This document shows, piece by piece, positions 25,087 to 34,559 of a stretch of DNA of 47,170 bases. The notes below the pieces were generated by a model. It worked only from the letters and a program-made list of their open reading frames with translations. It made no database searches and was not told where the DNA came from. Origin of the DNA: Henriciella sp. (GTDB taxonomy: Bacteria > Pseudomonadota > Alphaproteobacteria > Caulobacterales > Hyphomonadaceae); the NCBI GenBank assembly GCA_013214545.1, contig JABSQB010000003.1, positions 101,236 through 148,405 on the forward strand. The letters run 5' to 3'. Both the position numbers and the translations under genes were made by a program. Within the stretch, counting starts at the first letter, position 1. Each line of letters starts with the position of its first letter.

Positions 25087-26076
25087 ATGGCAGACGACAA
25101 TCCGGCCATCGTGGCGCAGGCTGAAGCCGCCGGTGAAACCCTTGCCAAAGTGAAATCCGAGATCGGTAAAGCCGTATTCGGACAAGAGCGGGTGATCGAA
25201 CTCGCTTTGTCAGCCATTCTGGCTGGCGGACATGCACTTTTGATCGGCGCACCGGGGCTCGCCAAGACACGACTGGTTGAAGCGATTGGCACGGCGCTGG
25301 GACTCAACAATGCCCGCATTCAGTTCACACCAGACCTGATGCCCGGCGATATTCTCGGCTCGGAAGTGCTCGACGAAGGCGCCGATGGCAGCCGCGCGTT
25401 CCGCTTCATCAAGGGCCCGATCTTTACCTCACTGCTGATGGCGGACGAGATTAACCGCGCCTCGCCGCGAACGCAGTCAGCGCTGTTGCAGGCCATGCAG
25501 GAAAAGCACGTGACTGTGGCTGGCGTTCGCTACGATCTACCGCCGCCGTTCCATGTGCTCGCAACGCAGAACCCGATTGAGCAGGAAGGCACCTATCCGC
25601 TTCCGGAAGCGCAGCTCGACCGTTTTCTGCTGAAGATTGATGTCACCTATCCCGACCTCGACACGGAACGGAAAATCCTGATTGAAACCACTGGCGGTGA
25701 TGAAGAGGCGGTACAGACCGCGCTGACCTCTGAAGCGCTGATCGAATTGCAGGCGCTGGTCCGCAAGATGCCAGTCGGCGAGAGCGTCCTCAATGCCATC
25801 CTGGCGCTCGTCCGCGATGCCCGCCCTGAACAAACCGAAGACGACCGCGTCCGCCGCTTTGTCGATTGGGGACCAAGTCCGCGCGCTGGTCAGGCTCTGA
25901 TGCTGGCCTGCCGCGCCCGTGCCCTGCTGCGGGGACGCCTGGCGCCGAGCATTGAAGATGTTGAAGCCCTGGCCGAGCCGTGTCTCGCCCACCGTATGGG
26001 CATGCGTTACGACCCGACTGGGGAAGCACCGGGCCTGAACACGCTGATTGATGAACTGGTGAAAAAGGCCGCGTGA
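25087..26076 (+). CDS. MoxR family AAA+ ATPase
   Basis: A 329-residue MoxR-type AAA+ chaperone ATPase that usually matures or assembles proteins carrying VWA domains. Walker A is GAPGLAKT (54-61), Walker B LLMADEIN (116-123), sensor ATQNPIEQEGTYPLPEAQLDRF, and the lid domain follows. ATG at 25087 has GGAG 6 bases upstream. It begins a four-gene operon whose later members carry DUF58, BatA/DUF4159 and a VWA domain, the partners expected for MoxR. Its stop overlaps the GTG start of the DUF58 gene. Confidence 0.95.
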   Translation: MADDNPAIVAQAEAAGETLAKVKSEIGKAVFGQERVIELALSAILAGGHALLIGAPGLAKTRLVEAIGTALGLNNARIQFTPDLMPGDILGSEVLDEGADGSRAFRFIKGPIFTSLLMADEINRASPRTQSALLQAMQEKHVTVAGVRYDLPPPFHVLATQNPIEQEGTYPLPEAQLDRFLLKIDVTYPDLDTERKILIETTGGDEEAVQTALTSEALIELQALVRKMPVGESVLNAILALVRDARPEQTEDDRVRRFVDWGPSPRAGQALMLACRARALLRGRLAPSIEDVEALAEPCLAHRMGMRYDPTGEAPGLNTLIDELVKKAA

Positions 26077-26936
26077 TTTCCCTCACCACACTCCGTGCAG
26101 ATGCTGAAGCGCTGGCGCGCCAGTTGCCCGGCGTGTCGTTGCAAGCGGCGGCGGCCGACCTCGTGCATCCTGGCGCCGCGGGTCGCAAGCGCGCCGGGTC
26201 GGGTGAGCAGTTCTGGCAATATCGCCGTTATGCCCAAACCGACGCCGCCGACCGCATTGACTGGCGCCGCAGTGCCCGGGGCGATGAGTATTTCGTCCGC
26301 GAGACTGAGCTTGAAACCGCCCGCACGGTATTGTTCTGGAATGACCCGCATGCGGGTTTTGACTGGGCCGGCGACCCGGGCCGCGAGACCAAGGCCGACC
26401 GCGCCCGCACCATCATGCTGGCGCTCGGGATCACACTGGCCAAGGACGGAGAGCGGATCGGGCTGATCTCAGGCAATCGCGCGCCAAGTCTGGGCAAATC
26501 AGCGCCTGATAAGCTCGCTGAAGATTTGCTGTCCTCACAGTCGTCGCAATTGGAACCGCCCCGCACGCAGGCTCTGGCGGTCATTGCGAGTGATTTCTAT
26601 GACGGCGCAGACGCGTGGCGCGCCCGGCTCGGACCGCTGGCCAGCACGTGCCGCCATGGTGTCCTGCTCGCCGTCAGCGACCCGATTGAGCATGAGTTCC
26701 CCTTTACTGGCCGCACGCGGTTCAGTCGTCCCGGCACCGCAATGGACCGTCTGTTTGGCCGCGCCGAAACCGTTCGCGAAGACTATTTGAGCAAACTCGC
26801 CGCGCATGAAGAAAACTTGCAGGCATTGGCCGGCGGACTTGGCTGGATCATTGTCCACCACCGCACTGATCAGACCGCACTGCGCGGCGCAGCAGCCTTG
26901 TTTGCGGCCCTTGAACTGCTCGGGGGCAAAGCATGA
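26073..26936 (+). CDS. DUF58 domain protein
   Basis: A 287-residue protein of the DUF58 family, found next to MoxR ATPases and distantly related to VWA domains. The diagnostic stretch is QFWQYRRYAQTDAADRIDWRRSARGDEYFVRETELETARTVLFWND (about 49-93), the RxY..D....IDWR..AR pattern. No membrane helix is obvious. The start is GTG overlapping the MoxR stop (GTGA), and its own stop overlaps the next ATG, so the operon is translationally coupled. Confidence 0.93.
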   Translation: MISLTTLRADAEALARQLPGVSLQAAAADLVHPGAAGRKRAGSGEQFWQYRRYAQTDAADRIDWRRSARGDEYFVRETELETARTVLFWNDPHAGFDWAGDPGRETKADRARTIMLALGITLAKDGERIGLISGNRAPSLGKSAPDKLAEDLLSSQSSQLEPPRTQALAVIASDFYDGADAWRARLGPLASTCRHGVLLAVSDPIEHEFPFTGRTRFSRPGTAMDRLFGRAETVREDYLSKLAAHEENLQALAGGLGWIIVHHRTDQTALRGAAALFAALELLGGKA

Positions 26937-29725
26937 CGCTTGGCCCGTTCCTGTTCATGGCGCCGCTAACTCTGCTGTGCCTGATCGCGCTGCCAGTGAT
27001 CTGGTACATTTTGCGGGCGACTCCGCCGACACCGAAACAGGCGCAATTGCCGAGCCTTCGCCTGCTCGATGATGTCGAAGCGAAGGAAGAGACCCCGGCC
27101 CGGACGCCTTGGTGGGTGCTGCTCTTGCGCCTTGGTGCTGCGGCGCTCGCGATCCTCGGACTGGCCATGCCGATCTACGCCCCGGGCGCGCAGCAGGGCG
27201 ACGCGGCGAGCGGCCCGGTTCTGGTGATCATTGATGATGGCTGGACGAGTGCCCCGCGCTGGGGAGAGGTCCGGTCTGCCGCCCTCTCGGCGCTGGATGG
27301 CGAGTCCCGCGACACCGCCGCGCATATCCTGCTGACGGCGCCGCGAGCGATTAATGCAGACCCCAGCGAGCGTCTGGACCGTGCCGCGTTTGAAGCGCGC
27401 ATCCGTTCCCTGCAGCCGCAAGCCTGGGGCATTGATCGCGCGGCAGCGCTGGAACGATTGGAAGACAGCCGTTTGCAGCCGGGTCGCATTCTCTGGCTGA
27501 CCGATGGTCTCGATCCCGAATCGGCTGCACCGTTCGCACAGGCCCTGATCCAGAAAGCGCCGCTCAGCATCTATGCGGCGCGCGCCCGCGGACCCCTCGC
27601 CATTACGCGCCTTTCCTCGAGCGCCGACGGCGTGCGCCTCAGCGTCGTGCGGCCGGACCGCGGCGATCCGTCTGAGAATTTCATGTCAGCCTTAACCCTG
27701 GACGGGGCCGCACTGGCGACAACCGAGCTCAGCTTTAATGCCGGTGAAGAGACGGCCGATGCGAGCTTCAGCTTGCCGCCCGCGGCCTTGTCGAGAATTG
27801 CGCGGTTTCAAGTCACCGGCGCGGCAACGCCGGGCACGGTCTGGCTCTGGGACAGCGCGGATCGCACCCGCCGGGTCGGCCTGGTCAGCGGCGACAGCAC
27901 TGCCCAGCCGCTACTGTCGGACATCCACTATGTGCGCAAAGCGCTGGAACCTTTCGCGACGATTTCCGAGGGTGAGCTGGTCGACCTGATTGATGAAAAT
28001 CCTGATGCGATCATTCTCACCGATATAGGTCAGATTGATGGCCCGACCCGCGAAGCCCTGACTAACTGGATCGAGGATGGAGGCGCGCTGATACGGTTTG
28101 CTGGTCCGCGTATGGCTGGCCCGCAAGTCAGCGATGGCGGCGATGATCTCGTCCCGGCACCGCTCAGACGTTCGTCACGGGCGATTGGTGGAACCCTGAC
28201 CTGGGAAGACCCGCAGCCGCTCGGCGCGTTCCCGGAAACCTCGCCCTTCGCAGGTCTGTTGCCCCCGGAAGATATTCGCGTGCGCCAGCAAGTGCTCGCT
28301 CGCCCCGGGCCAGAGCTCGCCCGCCGCACCTGGGCGCGGCTGGCTGATGGCAGCCCGCTGGTGACAGCCGATCGCCGCGGCGAAGGTACGCTGGTCCTGT
28401 TCCATGTCACCGCCGGGCCAGATTGGTCGGACCTGCCATATGCCGGCATCTTTGTAGATATGCTGCGACGCTCGATCGCGGCGGGACGCGGCGAAGCGAT
28501 CAGCGACGAGGAAGGCCTCTATTCGCCGAGCCTGACCCTGAATGGCGCTGGCCAATTAACGCAGCCGAGCGCAGGTGCCACACCTTTAAGAGCGAGCGAT
28601 TTCGGCGCGGTCGTGCCGTCGGAAATGCATCCGCCGGGACTGTATCAGGGACCAGCAGGCACACGCGCGCTGAACGTCGCGTCTGAGTATAACGCCATTC
28701 CGGTGACCAGCTGGCCTGCCGCAGCAACCCTGCTCGGCGATGCCGAAGCCCGCACGTTCCGACTTGGCGGATTACTGCTTTCAGCGGCGATCATTCTGCT
28801 CTGCCTGGATCTGATCGTGGCGCTCGGACTTGCCGGACGGTTGCCCGCTTTACGGCAAAGCGCAGCAGCATTGGCGATTGTCTTTATTGGCGGAACGCTC
28901 GCCCTACCCGGGGACAGTCACGCCCAGCTCGGCCTGTTTGAAACAGATGATGAGCGCGACAAGGAAACCGCCGCCGCCCTGGAAATGCGCCTTGCCTATA
29001 TTGAGACCGGCGATGAACGCACAGACCGGGCGACCCGCGCCGGATTGCAGGGGCTCAGCCTGATCCTGTTTCGCCGCTCGAGCGTCGAACCAGCGGCGCC
29101 GCATGCGGTCAATCTCGAAACCGATGCGCTCGACGTCTATCCCGTCTTGTTCCTGTCGCTGCCCGGCTCGCCGGAACCTTTCAGCGAAGCGGCCGTGGCG
29201 CGCCTCAACGCCTATATGCGCAATGGCGGCGCCCTGTTCATCGATACGCGGCGCGGCGGCACCATCGGGACGGGCAATAGCTTTGACGGTCTGGACACGG
29301 TTCTGTCCGGCCTCGACACGCCGCCTTTGACGCCGGTGCCGCAAAATCATGTGCTGACCCGGTCCTATTATCTGCTGCAGGCTTTTCCCGGTCGATACTC
29401 AAACCGCAATCTGTGGATCGAAGCGACGGGCGCGGCTGACAAGACCGAGCGGCGCGGCGATGGGGTGAGCCGCCTGTTCGTCGGCGATGCGGACTATATG
29501 GCCGCCTGGGCCGTCGATGATCGCGGACGGCCGATATACACGGTCGATGGCGGCGATGCTGAACGCGAAATGTCGATCCGGTTCGGCGTCAATCTCATCA
29601 TCTACATCCTGACCGGCAATTACAAAGAAGATCAGGTCCACATTCCGGCCCTGCTGGAGCGGCTTGGTGAGGATGAAGGGGTCGGTGATTTCGATACAGA
29701 CCGCGACGGCGAGGTCATCCCATGA
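26933..29725 (+). CDS. BatA-type membrane protein with C-terminal DUF4159
   Basis: A 930-residue envelope protein. The N-terminus is the BatA domain: a helix at about 5-25, the segment PKQAQLPSLRLLDDVEAKEETPARTPWW, and a second helix (60-83). Residues of about 90-560 are extracytoplasmic and include a GATase-like fold (DAIILTDIGQIDGPTREALTNWIEDGGALIRFAGP). Two further helices lie around 607-632 and 640-660, the latter ending in a signal-like SHAQ. The DUF4159 domain follows (about 670-910: LEMRLAYIETGDERTDRATRAGLQGLS, then RNGGALFIDTRRGG). ATGA overlaps link it to both neighbours. Role unknown; BatA homologues are tied to envelope stress and VWA complexes. Confidence 0.9.
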   Translation: MTLGPFLFMAPLTLLCLIALPVIWYILRATPPTPKQAQLPSLRLLDDVEAKEETPARTPWWVLLLRLGAAALAILGLAMPIYAPGAQQGDAASGPVLVIIDDGWTSAPRWGEVRSAALSALDGESRDTAAHILLTAPRAINADPSERLDRAAFEARIRSLQPQAWGIDRAAALERLEDSRLQPGRILWLTDGLDPESAAPFAQALIQKAPLSIYAARARGPLAITRLSSSADGVRLSVVRPDRGDPSENFMSALTLDGAALATTELSFNAGEETADASFSLPPAALSRIARFQVTGAATPGTVWLWDSADRTRRVGLVSGDSTAQPLLSDIHYVRKALEPFATISEGELVDLIDENPDAIILTDIGQIDGPTREALTNWIEDGGALIRFAGPRMAGPQVSDGGDDLVPAPLRRSSRAIGGTLTWEDPQPLGAFPETSPFAGLLPPEDIRVRQQVLARPGPELARRTWARLADGSPLVTADRRGEGTLVLFHVTAGPDWSDLPYAGIFVDMLRRSIAAGRGEAISDEEGLYSPSLTLNGAGQLTQPSAGATPLRASDFGAVVPSEMHPPGLYQGPAGTRALNVASEYNAIPVTSWPAAATLLGDAEARTFRLGGLLLSAAIILLCLDLIVALGLAGRLPALRQSAAALAIVFIGGTLALPGDSHAQLGLFETDDERDKETAAALEMRLAYIETGDERTDRATRAGLQGLSLILFRRSSVEPAAPHAVNLETDALDVYPVLFLSLPGSPEPFSEAAVARLNAYMRNGGALFIDTRRGGTIGTGNSFDGLDTVLSGLDTPPLTPVPQNHVLTRSYYLLQAFPGRYSNRNLWIEATGAADKTERRGDGVSRLFVGDADYMAAWAVDDRGRPIYTVDGGDAEREMSIRFGVNLIIYILTGNYKEDQVHIPALLERLGEDEGVGDFDTDRDGEVIP

Positions 29726-31758
29726 TGCAGGTGTCACGTCTTTCCTTTGATCCATTGATCAGCTGGCCGTTTTTCTGGGCCGTGGTCGGGCTGTCAGTGA
29801 TTTGTCTCGCGATGTATATCTTCGTCTTCCGCCGCGCCTGGCTGACCCGCTGCGTTGCTGGCGCGCTCGGCCTGCTGGCCCTCTCCAATCCGGCGATTGT
29901 CGAGGAAGAACGCGAACCCCTGCCCTCTGTTGCAGCCCTTGTCGTGGACCGGTCTGACAGTATGAGCTTCGGCGCCCACACCGAGATTGCGAGCGAAGTG
30001 TTCGAAGCCCTGCGCGCCGAGCTCGAAGCCAATCCATCCATCGATCTGCGCGTGATCGAGACCCAGACCGAAGGCGACGGCACGCGCATGATTGGCGCGC
30101 TGGAAGGCCTGATGGCTGATGTCCCGCGCGACCGGATCGCCGGCGCGATCCTGATCACGGACGGGCAGATCCATGACATGCCCGAAAGCCTCTCTCGCGT
30201 GCGCGAGCTCGGCCCGGTGCATGGCCTGATCACCGGGGACCCGGACGCCAGCGATCGCCGCATCACGCTGGTCCAGGCGCCGAATTTCGACATTGTCGGC
30301 GACGAAGCTGAGTTCATCATTCGGGTCGATGATCCTGAAGGCGGCACGGTCCCGGTGACTTATGCGATCAATGGCGGACGCAATCAGGGCGCCTATATTG
30401 AGGCAGGCGAAGACACCAGTCTGTTCATCGAAGTCGAGCGGCGCGGCGACAATATTGTCGTGTTCGAAACGCCGGAAGGCCCGCAAGAGCTGACCCTTGC
30501 CAATAATCGCACCGCCGCGACCATTTCAGGGGTGCGGGATGGGCTTCGAGTCTTGCTGGTCACAGGGCGCCCGAATGCATCTGGCCGGGTCTGGCGCGAT
30601 TTGCTGAAGTCCGATCCGTCAGTCGATCTCGTCCATTTCACCATTCTGCGCCCGCCTTACAAGCAGGACATTACACCGCTTGAAGAGATGGCGCTGATCG
30701 CCTTCCCGACGGAGGAACTGTTCGAAGAGAAACTGGACGGGTTTGATCTCATCATCTTCGATCAGTATGAGCGCCGCGGCGTGATCACCATGGGTTATCT
30801 CGCAGACGTGGCGCGCTATGTCGAAGAAGGGGGGGCCTTGCTGGTCGTAGCGGGGGAGAGTTTTGCCGGACCGGCCAGCCTCGCCCGGACCCCGCTCGCG
30901 GGCATTCTTCCGGCTTTGCCGACTGGCGAAATCATCACTCGTGATATCGTCCCGGAACTCTCCGATGAGGGTATGCGCCACACGATCACCGAGGACTTTG
31001 CTGGTCTCAGCTGGGGCAAGTGGCTGCGCTTCATTGAGGCGTTTGACGAAACCGGCGATGTCCTGATGCGTGCCCCAACCGGGGAACCGCTGCTCGCCGT
31101 CGACCGGGTGGGCGATGGCCGGGTGGCGCAGCTCTTGTCAGACCAGATCTGGCTGTGGGCGCGCGGTTATGATGGTGGCGGCCCGTTCGCTGACCTGATC
31201 CGCCGCTCGGTCCACTGGCTGATGAAAGAACCGGAACTGGATGAACGGCAACTGCAGATCATCACGCAAGGCGACACGGTGCGAGCCAATCTGCGGACGC
31301 TGGCCGATCGCGCCGCGCCGCTAATCATCGAAACCCCCGATGGCAGCTTTCTCGAACCAACCTGGCGCGAGGAGCAGCCCGGCAGCTACAGCGCCGAAGT
31401 TCCGGTGGATCAGCTTGGACTCTACCGGGCCCAGTCTGGCGGACTTGAAGCGGTGGCGCTGAACGGTCCGGCCAATCCGCGCGAGTTTGCAGCACTTGAA
31501 GCGACCGGCGATGTGCTGCGTCCGCTCAGCGAGACATCCGGCGGCGGCATCTACACAATCGCGCGCCCGGGCGATGCACCGGATCTGCGCATGGTTGGAC
31601 GCCGCGCCGATGCGAGCGGCAATAGCTGGCTTGGCCTGCGTGAACGCGGGGCGTTTGCGGTCAGAAGCTCGACCAGCCTGCCGCTTTTGCCAGGCCTGCT
31701 GGCGATTGGATTGATCCTGTTGGCTTTGCTGGCCGCATGGCGACGTGAAGGGCGTTAG
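29722..31758 (+). CDS. Membrane protein with VWA-like and GATase-like domains
   Basis: A 678-residue protein ending the MoxR operon. It has helices at about 15-36 and 42-58, then a VWA-like domain with a complete metal-ion site: DRSDS (Asp76, Ser78, Ser80), EGDGTRMIGALE (Thr) and ILITDGQ (Asp). A beta-rich region and a class I glutamine-amidotransferase-like segment (LDGFDLIIFDQYERRG ... ARYVEEGGALLVVAGES) follow. A C-terminal helix (about 652-672) ends in RREGR. The intact metal site makes it the probable substrate of the MoxR ATPase. It overlaps the previous stop by 4 bp (ATGA) and the convergent GNAT gene by 4 bp. Confidence 0.87.
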   Translation: MMQVSRLSFDPLISWPFFWAVVGLSVICLAMYIFVFRRAWLTRCVAGALGLLALSNPAIVEEEREPLPSVAALVVDRSDSMSFGAHTEIASEVFEALRAELEANPSIDLRVIETQTEGDGTRMIGALEGLMADVPRDRIAGAILITDGQIHDMPESLSRVRELGPVHGLITGDPDASDRRITLVQAPNFDIVGDEAEFIIRVDDPEGGTVPVTYAINGGRNQGAYIEAGEDTSLFIEVERRGDNIVVFETPEGPQELTLANNRTAATISGVRDGLRVLLVTGRPNASGRVWRDLLKSDPSVDLVHFTILRPPYKQDITPLEEMALIAFPTEELFEEKLDGFDLIIFDQYERRGVITMGYLADVARYVEEGGALLVVAGESFAGPASLARTPLAGILPALPTGEIITRDIVPELSDEGMRHTITEDFAGLSWGKWLRFIEAFDETGDVLMRAPTGEPLLAVDRVGDGRVAQLLSDQIWLWARGYDGGGPFADLIRRSVHWLMKEPELDERQLQIITQGDTVRANLRTLADRAAPLIIETPDGSFLEPTWREEQPGSYSAEVPVDQLGLYRAQSGGLEAVALNGPANPREFAALEATGDVLRPLSETSGGGIYTIARPGDAPDLRMVGRRADASGNSWLGLRERGAFAVRSSTSLPLLPGLLAIGLILLALLAAWRREGR

Positions 31759-32246
31759 TAAGCGCTGACCGCGCCAGATAGCGCATCGGCGCTACCCGCC
31801 AGATCCCGCACCATGACGCGCGCCATGTCCTGTGGTCCCGGGAAAGAAAACCGGTCTGGCGCCACAACCGTGAAACCAAGCTCACCAAAATATTGCGGCG
31901 CGCCGATAATGATCGCAGCACCGCAGCCAGCAGCCGTGGCCGCTTCCAGTGCTTCGCCCGTGACAGTAAGCCCCAGACGCTGGCCCTGAAAGCCCGGCTC
32001 CACCGCAACCGGGCCGACAAAAACCGCCGGGGCACGATCTGCGCCGACCACAATTGGCCAGATCCGGCACACCCCGATCACCGCGCCGTTTGAGATGGCA
32101 ATTCGGGTCAGGTCCGGCCGTGAACGGTTGCCCTCTCGCAGGCGCTCCGCCGTCTTGGCAAAGTGGCCCGGACCGAAGGTTCGGTCATACAGGGCTTCAA
32201 TCGCATCAGCGTGAAGTTCGGGACTTTCCGGGACAATTTCGATCAT
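31755..32246 (-). CDS. GNAT family N-acetyltransferase
   Basis: A 163-residue acetyltransferase with the acetyl-CoA loop Q87-GQRLGLTVTGEAL after VFVGPVAVEPGF, and GAPQYFGELGFTVVAPDRF toward the end, typical of YhbS-like N-acetyltransferases. It shares this architecture with the GNAT at 4826 but is clearly a different protein. Substrate unknown. It follows an alpha/beta hydrolase gene on the same strand by 45 bp, and its end overlaps the convergent VWA gene. Confidence 0.86.
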   Translation of the reverse strand: MIEIVPESPELHADAIEALYDRTFGPGHFAKTAERLREGNRSRPDLTRIAISNGAVIGVCRIWPIVVGADRAPAVFVGPVAVEPGFQGQRLGLTVTGEALEAATAAGCGAAIIIGAPQYFGELGFTVVAPDRFSFPGPQDMARVMVRDLAGSADALSGAVSAY

Positions 32247-32291
32247 GGCGCGCGGTGTTTAACCGCTTGCCCTCAAAACGCAACGCGAAAC

Positions 32292-33242
32292 TTAATAGTC
32301 CCAGGTATTGAGTTGATCTTTCACCGCCTGAATGAAGGCGAGTGGCTGATCCAGCATGACATGATGCTGGGCATCTGGCACCGAGACCATGTCCATATTC
32401 TCGCGCAGGCCGCGCATATAGGTCCAGATCCGATCAGAAACGAGCACCGAGTCTTCGCCCCGCATCATCGCGACGCGGCAGGTGATATCCTGCAGCATAT
32501 TGGTCGACAGCTTGTCGAACTCGAACTTCTTGAATACGCCCGGATCGAATTTCCAGGTCCAGCCGGTCTGACCGGCTTCGTTCTTCACCTGCTTCAGGCT
32601 GTGGCGGGCAATATAATCGACGATATAGTGGTTCTCGCATGGCTGAGCCGGGGCAAGGCGAAAGCGCGCCAGGGCGGCCTCAAGGCTCGCATAGACCCGG
32701 TTGCGCGTCGACCGGATCGGCGGTCCGCCCCACTCGTCTTCAGGCGGCCGGATGCCGCTATCGACGATGACGACGCCGTCAAACTTGTCAGCGTGCTTTG
32801 AGGCCGTGTTCATGGTGATGAACCCGCCAAATGAGTGAGCGACGATGACAGGCTTGCGACCGCCCTCGAACAGGCCAGCATGTTCGCACACGGCAATCTG
32901 TTCTTCACTGAACTGGTCGAAATTGTAGCTGTCGCGCCAGCTGCTATCGCCCATCCCGGCAAATGACATGGCGACAACATGATAGGTTTCGGCCAAAGCC
33001 GGCGAGATAAAATCGTACCAGTGCGCATGGGCGCCATTGCCGTGACACAGCAACAAGCCCGGATTGGTCGCGTCGCCATAGCGCTGATAGCGGATGCGCA
33101 CCTCGCCCACATCGACAAAACGCTCTTCATAAGGCGTTTGCACCGCCGCCTCGAACCAGGCTGGGGCCTCCGGCTTTGCGCCGCCATAGGGGGCCAGCAA
33201 ATTTGCCTCTTGCGGGTTCATTTCCTTGATATCATCGGCCAC
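32292..33242 (-). CDS. Alpha/beta hydrolase
   Basis: A 316-residue alpha/beta-fold hydrolase. Oxyanion motif HGNG (67-70), nucleophile elbow AHSFGG with Ser137, and a late His in SVPDAQHHVMLDQP complete the likely catalytic set; the acid is probably in the GVVIVDSGIRPPED region or the strand near MMRGEDSVL. No signal peptide. The cap region (NRVYASLEAALARFRLAPAQPCENHY) resembles esterase and epoxide-hydrolase-like enzymes of alphaproteobacteria. Starts 3 bp after the thioesterase gene, so they form an operon; a combined role in acyl or ester turnover is only a suggestion. Confidence 0.9.
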   Translation of the reverse strand: MADDIKEMNPQEANLLAPYGGAKPEAPAWFEAAVQTPYEERFVDVGEVRIRYQRYGDATNPGLLLCHGNGAHAHWYDFISPALAETYHVVAMSFAGMGDSSWRDSYNFDQFSEEQIAVCEHAGLFEGGRKPVIVAHSFGGFITMNTASKHADKFDGVVIVDSGIRPPEDEWGGPPIRSTRNRVYASLEAALARFRLAPAQPCENHYIVDYIARHSLKQVKNEAGQTGWTWKFDPGVFKKFEFDKLSTNMLQDITCRVAMMRGEDSVLVSDRIWTYMRGLRENMDMVSVPDAQHHVMLDQPLAFIQAVKDQLNTWDY

Positions 33243-33245
33243 GGC

Positions 33246-33680
33246 TTACACTCGCTTTTCTATGATCTTGAAGATGCCGGTGCCGGTCATCAGGGTTTTC
33301 TCACCGCTCCAGATCCGGCCTTCGACAGTGTAGATATTGTCGACAATGGACAGAACCTTGCCGCGCCCCTCGACCCAGGAGCCATGCGATGCGCCAGACA
33401 GGAAGTCACAAACCAGACGGATGGTCACCCACCAGGTGTCTTCGTCTTTCTCAACCGCCGCGCCCCAGGCCATGTCAGCGAAGGTCATGACCATACCACC
33501 ATGCGCATTCATCATGCCATTGGTATGATGCTCGCCAACCCTAAAGGCCCGGGTCAGGCCGGTTTCGTCGCGTTTCTCGAACAGTGGGCCAACCTGGCGG
33601 CCAAAGCCGCGATGCCAGGGCAGCGGCTGGTAGCCAGCCGGCACATCATACATCTGCTCGCGGGTTAAATCGTCACTCAT
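33246..33680 (-). CDS. PaaI-type hotdog-fold thioesterase
   Basis: A 144-residue acyl-CoA thioesterase-like protein. The hotdog signature is clear: HTNGMMNAHGGMVMTFADMAWGAA (catalytic-loop HGG, then the long central helix), followed by VTIRLVCDFLSGASHGSWVEGRGKV and GTGIFKI. The ATG at 33680 gives the normal family length; an upstream frame extends to 33791 into the CPBP gene and is unlikely to be translated. No strong Shine-Dalgarno is visible, so the start is less certain than the family. It is followed by the hydrolase after 3 bp. Confidence 0.88.
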   Translation of the reverse strand: MSDDLTREQMYDVPAGYQPLPWHRGFGRQVGPLFEKRDETGLTRAFRVGEHHTNGMMNAHGGMVMTFADMAWGAAVEKDEDTWWVTIRLVCDFLSGASHGSWVEGRGKVLSIVDNIYTVEGRIWSGEKTLMTGTGIFKIIEKRV

Positions 33681-33720
33681 CGCGCACGACATGGCGCTTT
33701 GACGCCCATCGGGCAACCCC

Positions 33721-34449
33721 TCACGTGGGGGGACTGCTGGCCAGCCATTGCAAGACCAGAACATCGGCATTGGCCACTGCGTGCGCGACAATCGGAACGC
33801 TGATCGTACCGCTCAGCAGGCGCAACACCGCAAAGCCGACGCCGCTGATAAACACGACGATCAAGGCGGCGGGCGCATATTGCATATGGATCAGCGCAAA
33901 GGCGGCGCTGGACAGAATAACTGCTGCGATCGGACCGATCCCGCGCGAAAGCAGGGCACCGAGTGCAACGCCGCGAAACGTCACTTCCTCGATCACCGGC
34001 GCGAGAACGACGGCCATGAAGACATAAGCGAGTGTCCAGTTCTGCGGCGCAAAGATCTCGGCATTAAAATTCTCGCGGTAGCGCCATTCCCCGTCCGGCA
34101 TCAGCGCGCCGACCACAAAGGCTGGCACCAGCAACATAGCCGGGCCGAGCAGGACACCGACGACGATCCAACGCGCATCGACGCGCAATCGGCCGGCAAA
34201 CGCGCCGCCGCCAATCCAGTCCGACCAGTAAGACAGGGCTGCGAACCAGACGAACATGACGATACAATTGACGCGCCACAGGAACTGATAGGCGGAGATT
34301 TCTTCCTGAGATCCGGGCTCAAACGGATTTAGAAACTGCGCCGCAATCAAGCCGGAGGCATTGAGAAACAGGACCGGCGCGATGATCACCCAGAACACTG
34401 CCATCAAGGGATCGCGGCCGAGCGCGATCGGGGATTGATAAGGCCCCAT
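33721..34449 (-). CDS. CPBP family intramembrane metalloprotease
   Basis: A 242-residue membrane protein with about seven or eight hydrophobic segments. The CPBP/Rce1 motifs are present: EEVTFRG (the EExxxR pair), FALIHMQ and a last SVPIVAHAVANADV (HxxxN). These residues form the intramembrane zinc site used for CAAX-like cleavage or, in bacteria, bacteriocin-immunity-related proteolysis. Substrate unknown. It is the first gene of the CPBP-thioesterase-hydrolase-GNAT run and is divergent from the aldo/keto reductase at 34560. Confidence 0.9.
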   Translation of the reverse strand: MGPYQSPIALGRDPLMAVFWVIIAPVLFLNASGLIAAQFLNPFEPGSQEEISAYQFLWRVNCIVMFVWFAALSYWSDWIGGGAFAGRLRVDARWIVVGVLLGPAMLLVPAFVVGALMPDGEWRYRENFNAEIFAPQNWTLAYVFMAVVLAPVIEEVTFRGVALGALLSRGIGPIAAVILSSAAFALIHMQYAPAALIVVFISGVGFAVLRLLSGTISVPIVAHAVANADVLVLQWLASSPPT

Positions 34450-34523
34450 CAGCGCGCCGCCTGGGTCATGGTCTGCCCCACCTGAAATGGTTTTCCGTAA
34501 TCAATAGACATCTGTCACACAAC

Positions 34524-34557
34524 GGATAAACACTCCCCTGACAATCGTGGATAAACA
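34524..34557 (+). repeat. Direct repeat GGATAAACA before an aldo/keto reductase
   Basis: GGATAAACA occurs at 34524-34532 and again at 34549-34557, 25 bp apart start to start, the second ending 2 bp before the ATG at 34560. The second copy could double as a ribosome binding site (GGA 8 bases from ATG). A regulator binding one face of the helix is possible, but two copies are weak evidence. Confidence 0.4.
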
Positions 34558-34559
34558 TC

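Noticed and set aside
25035-25319. Upstream extension of the DUF1285 gene through the start of the MoxR gene
   Set aside because: The added residues are antisense to the MoxR P-loop region and resemble no DUF1285 protein.
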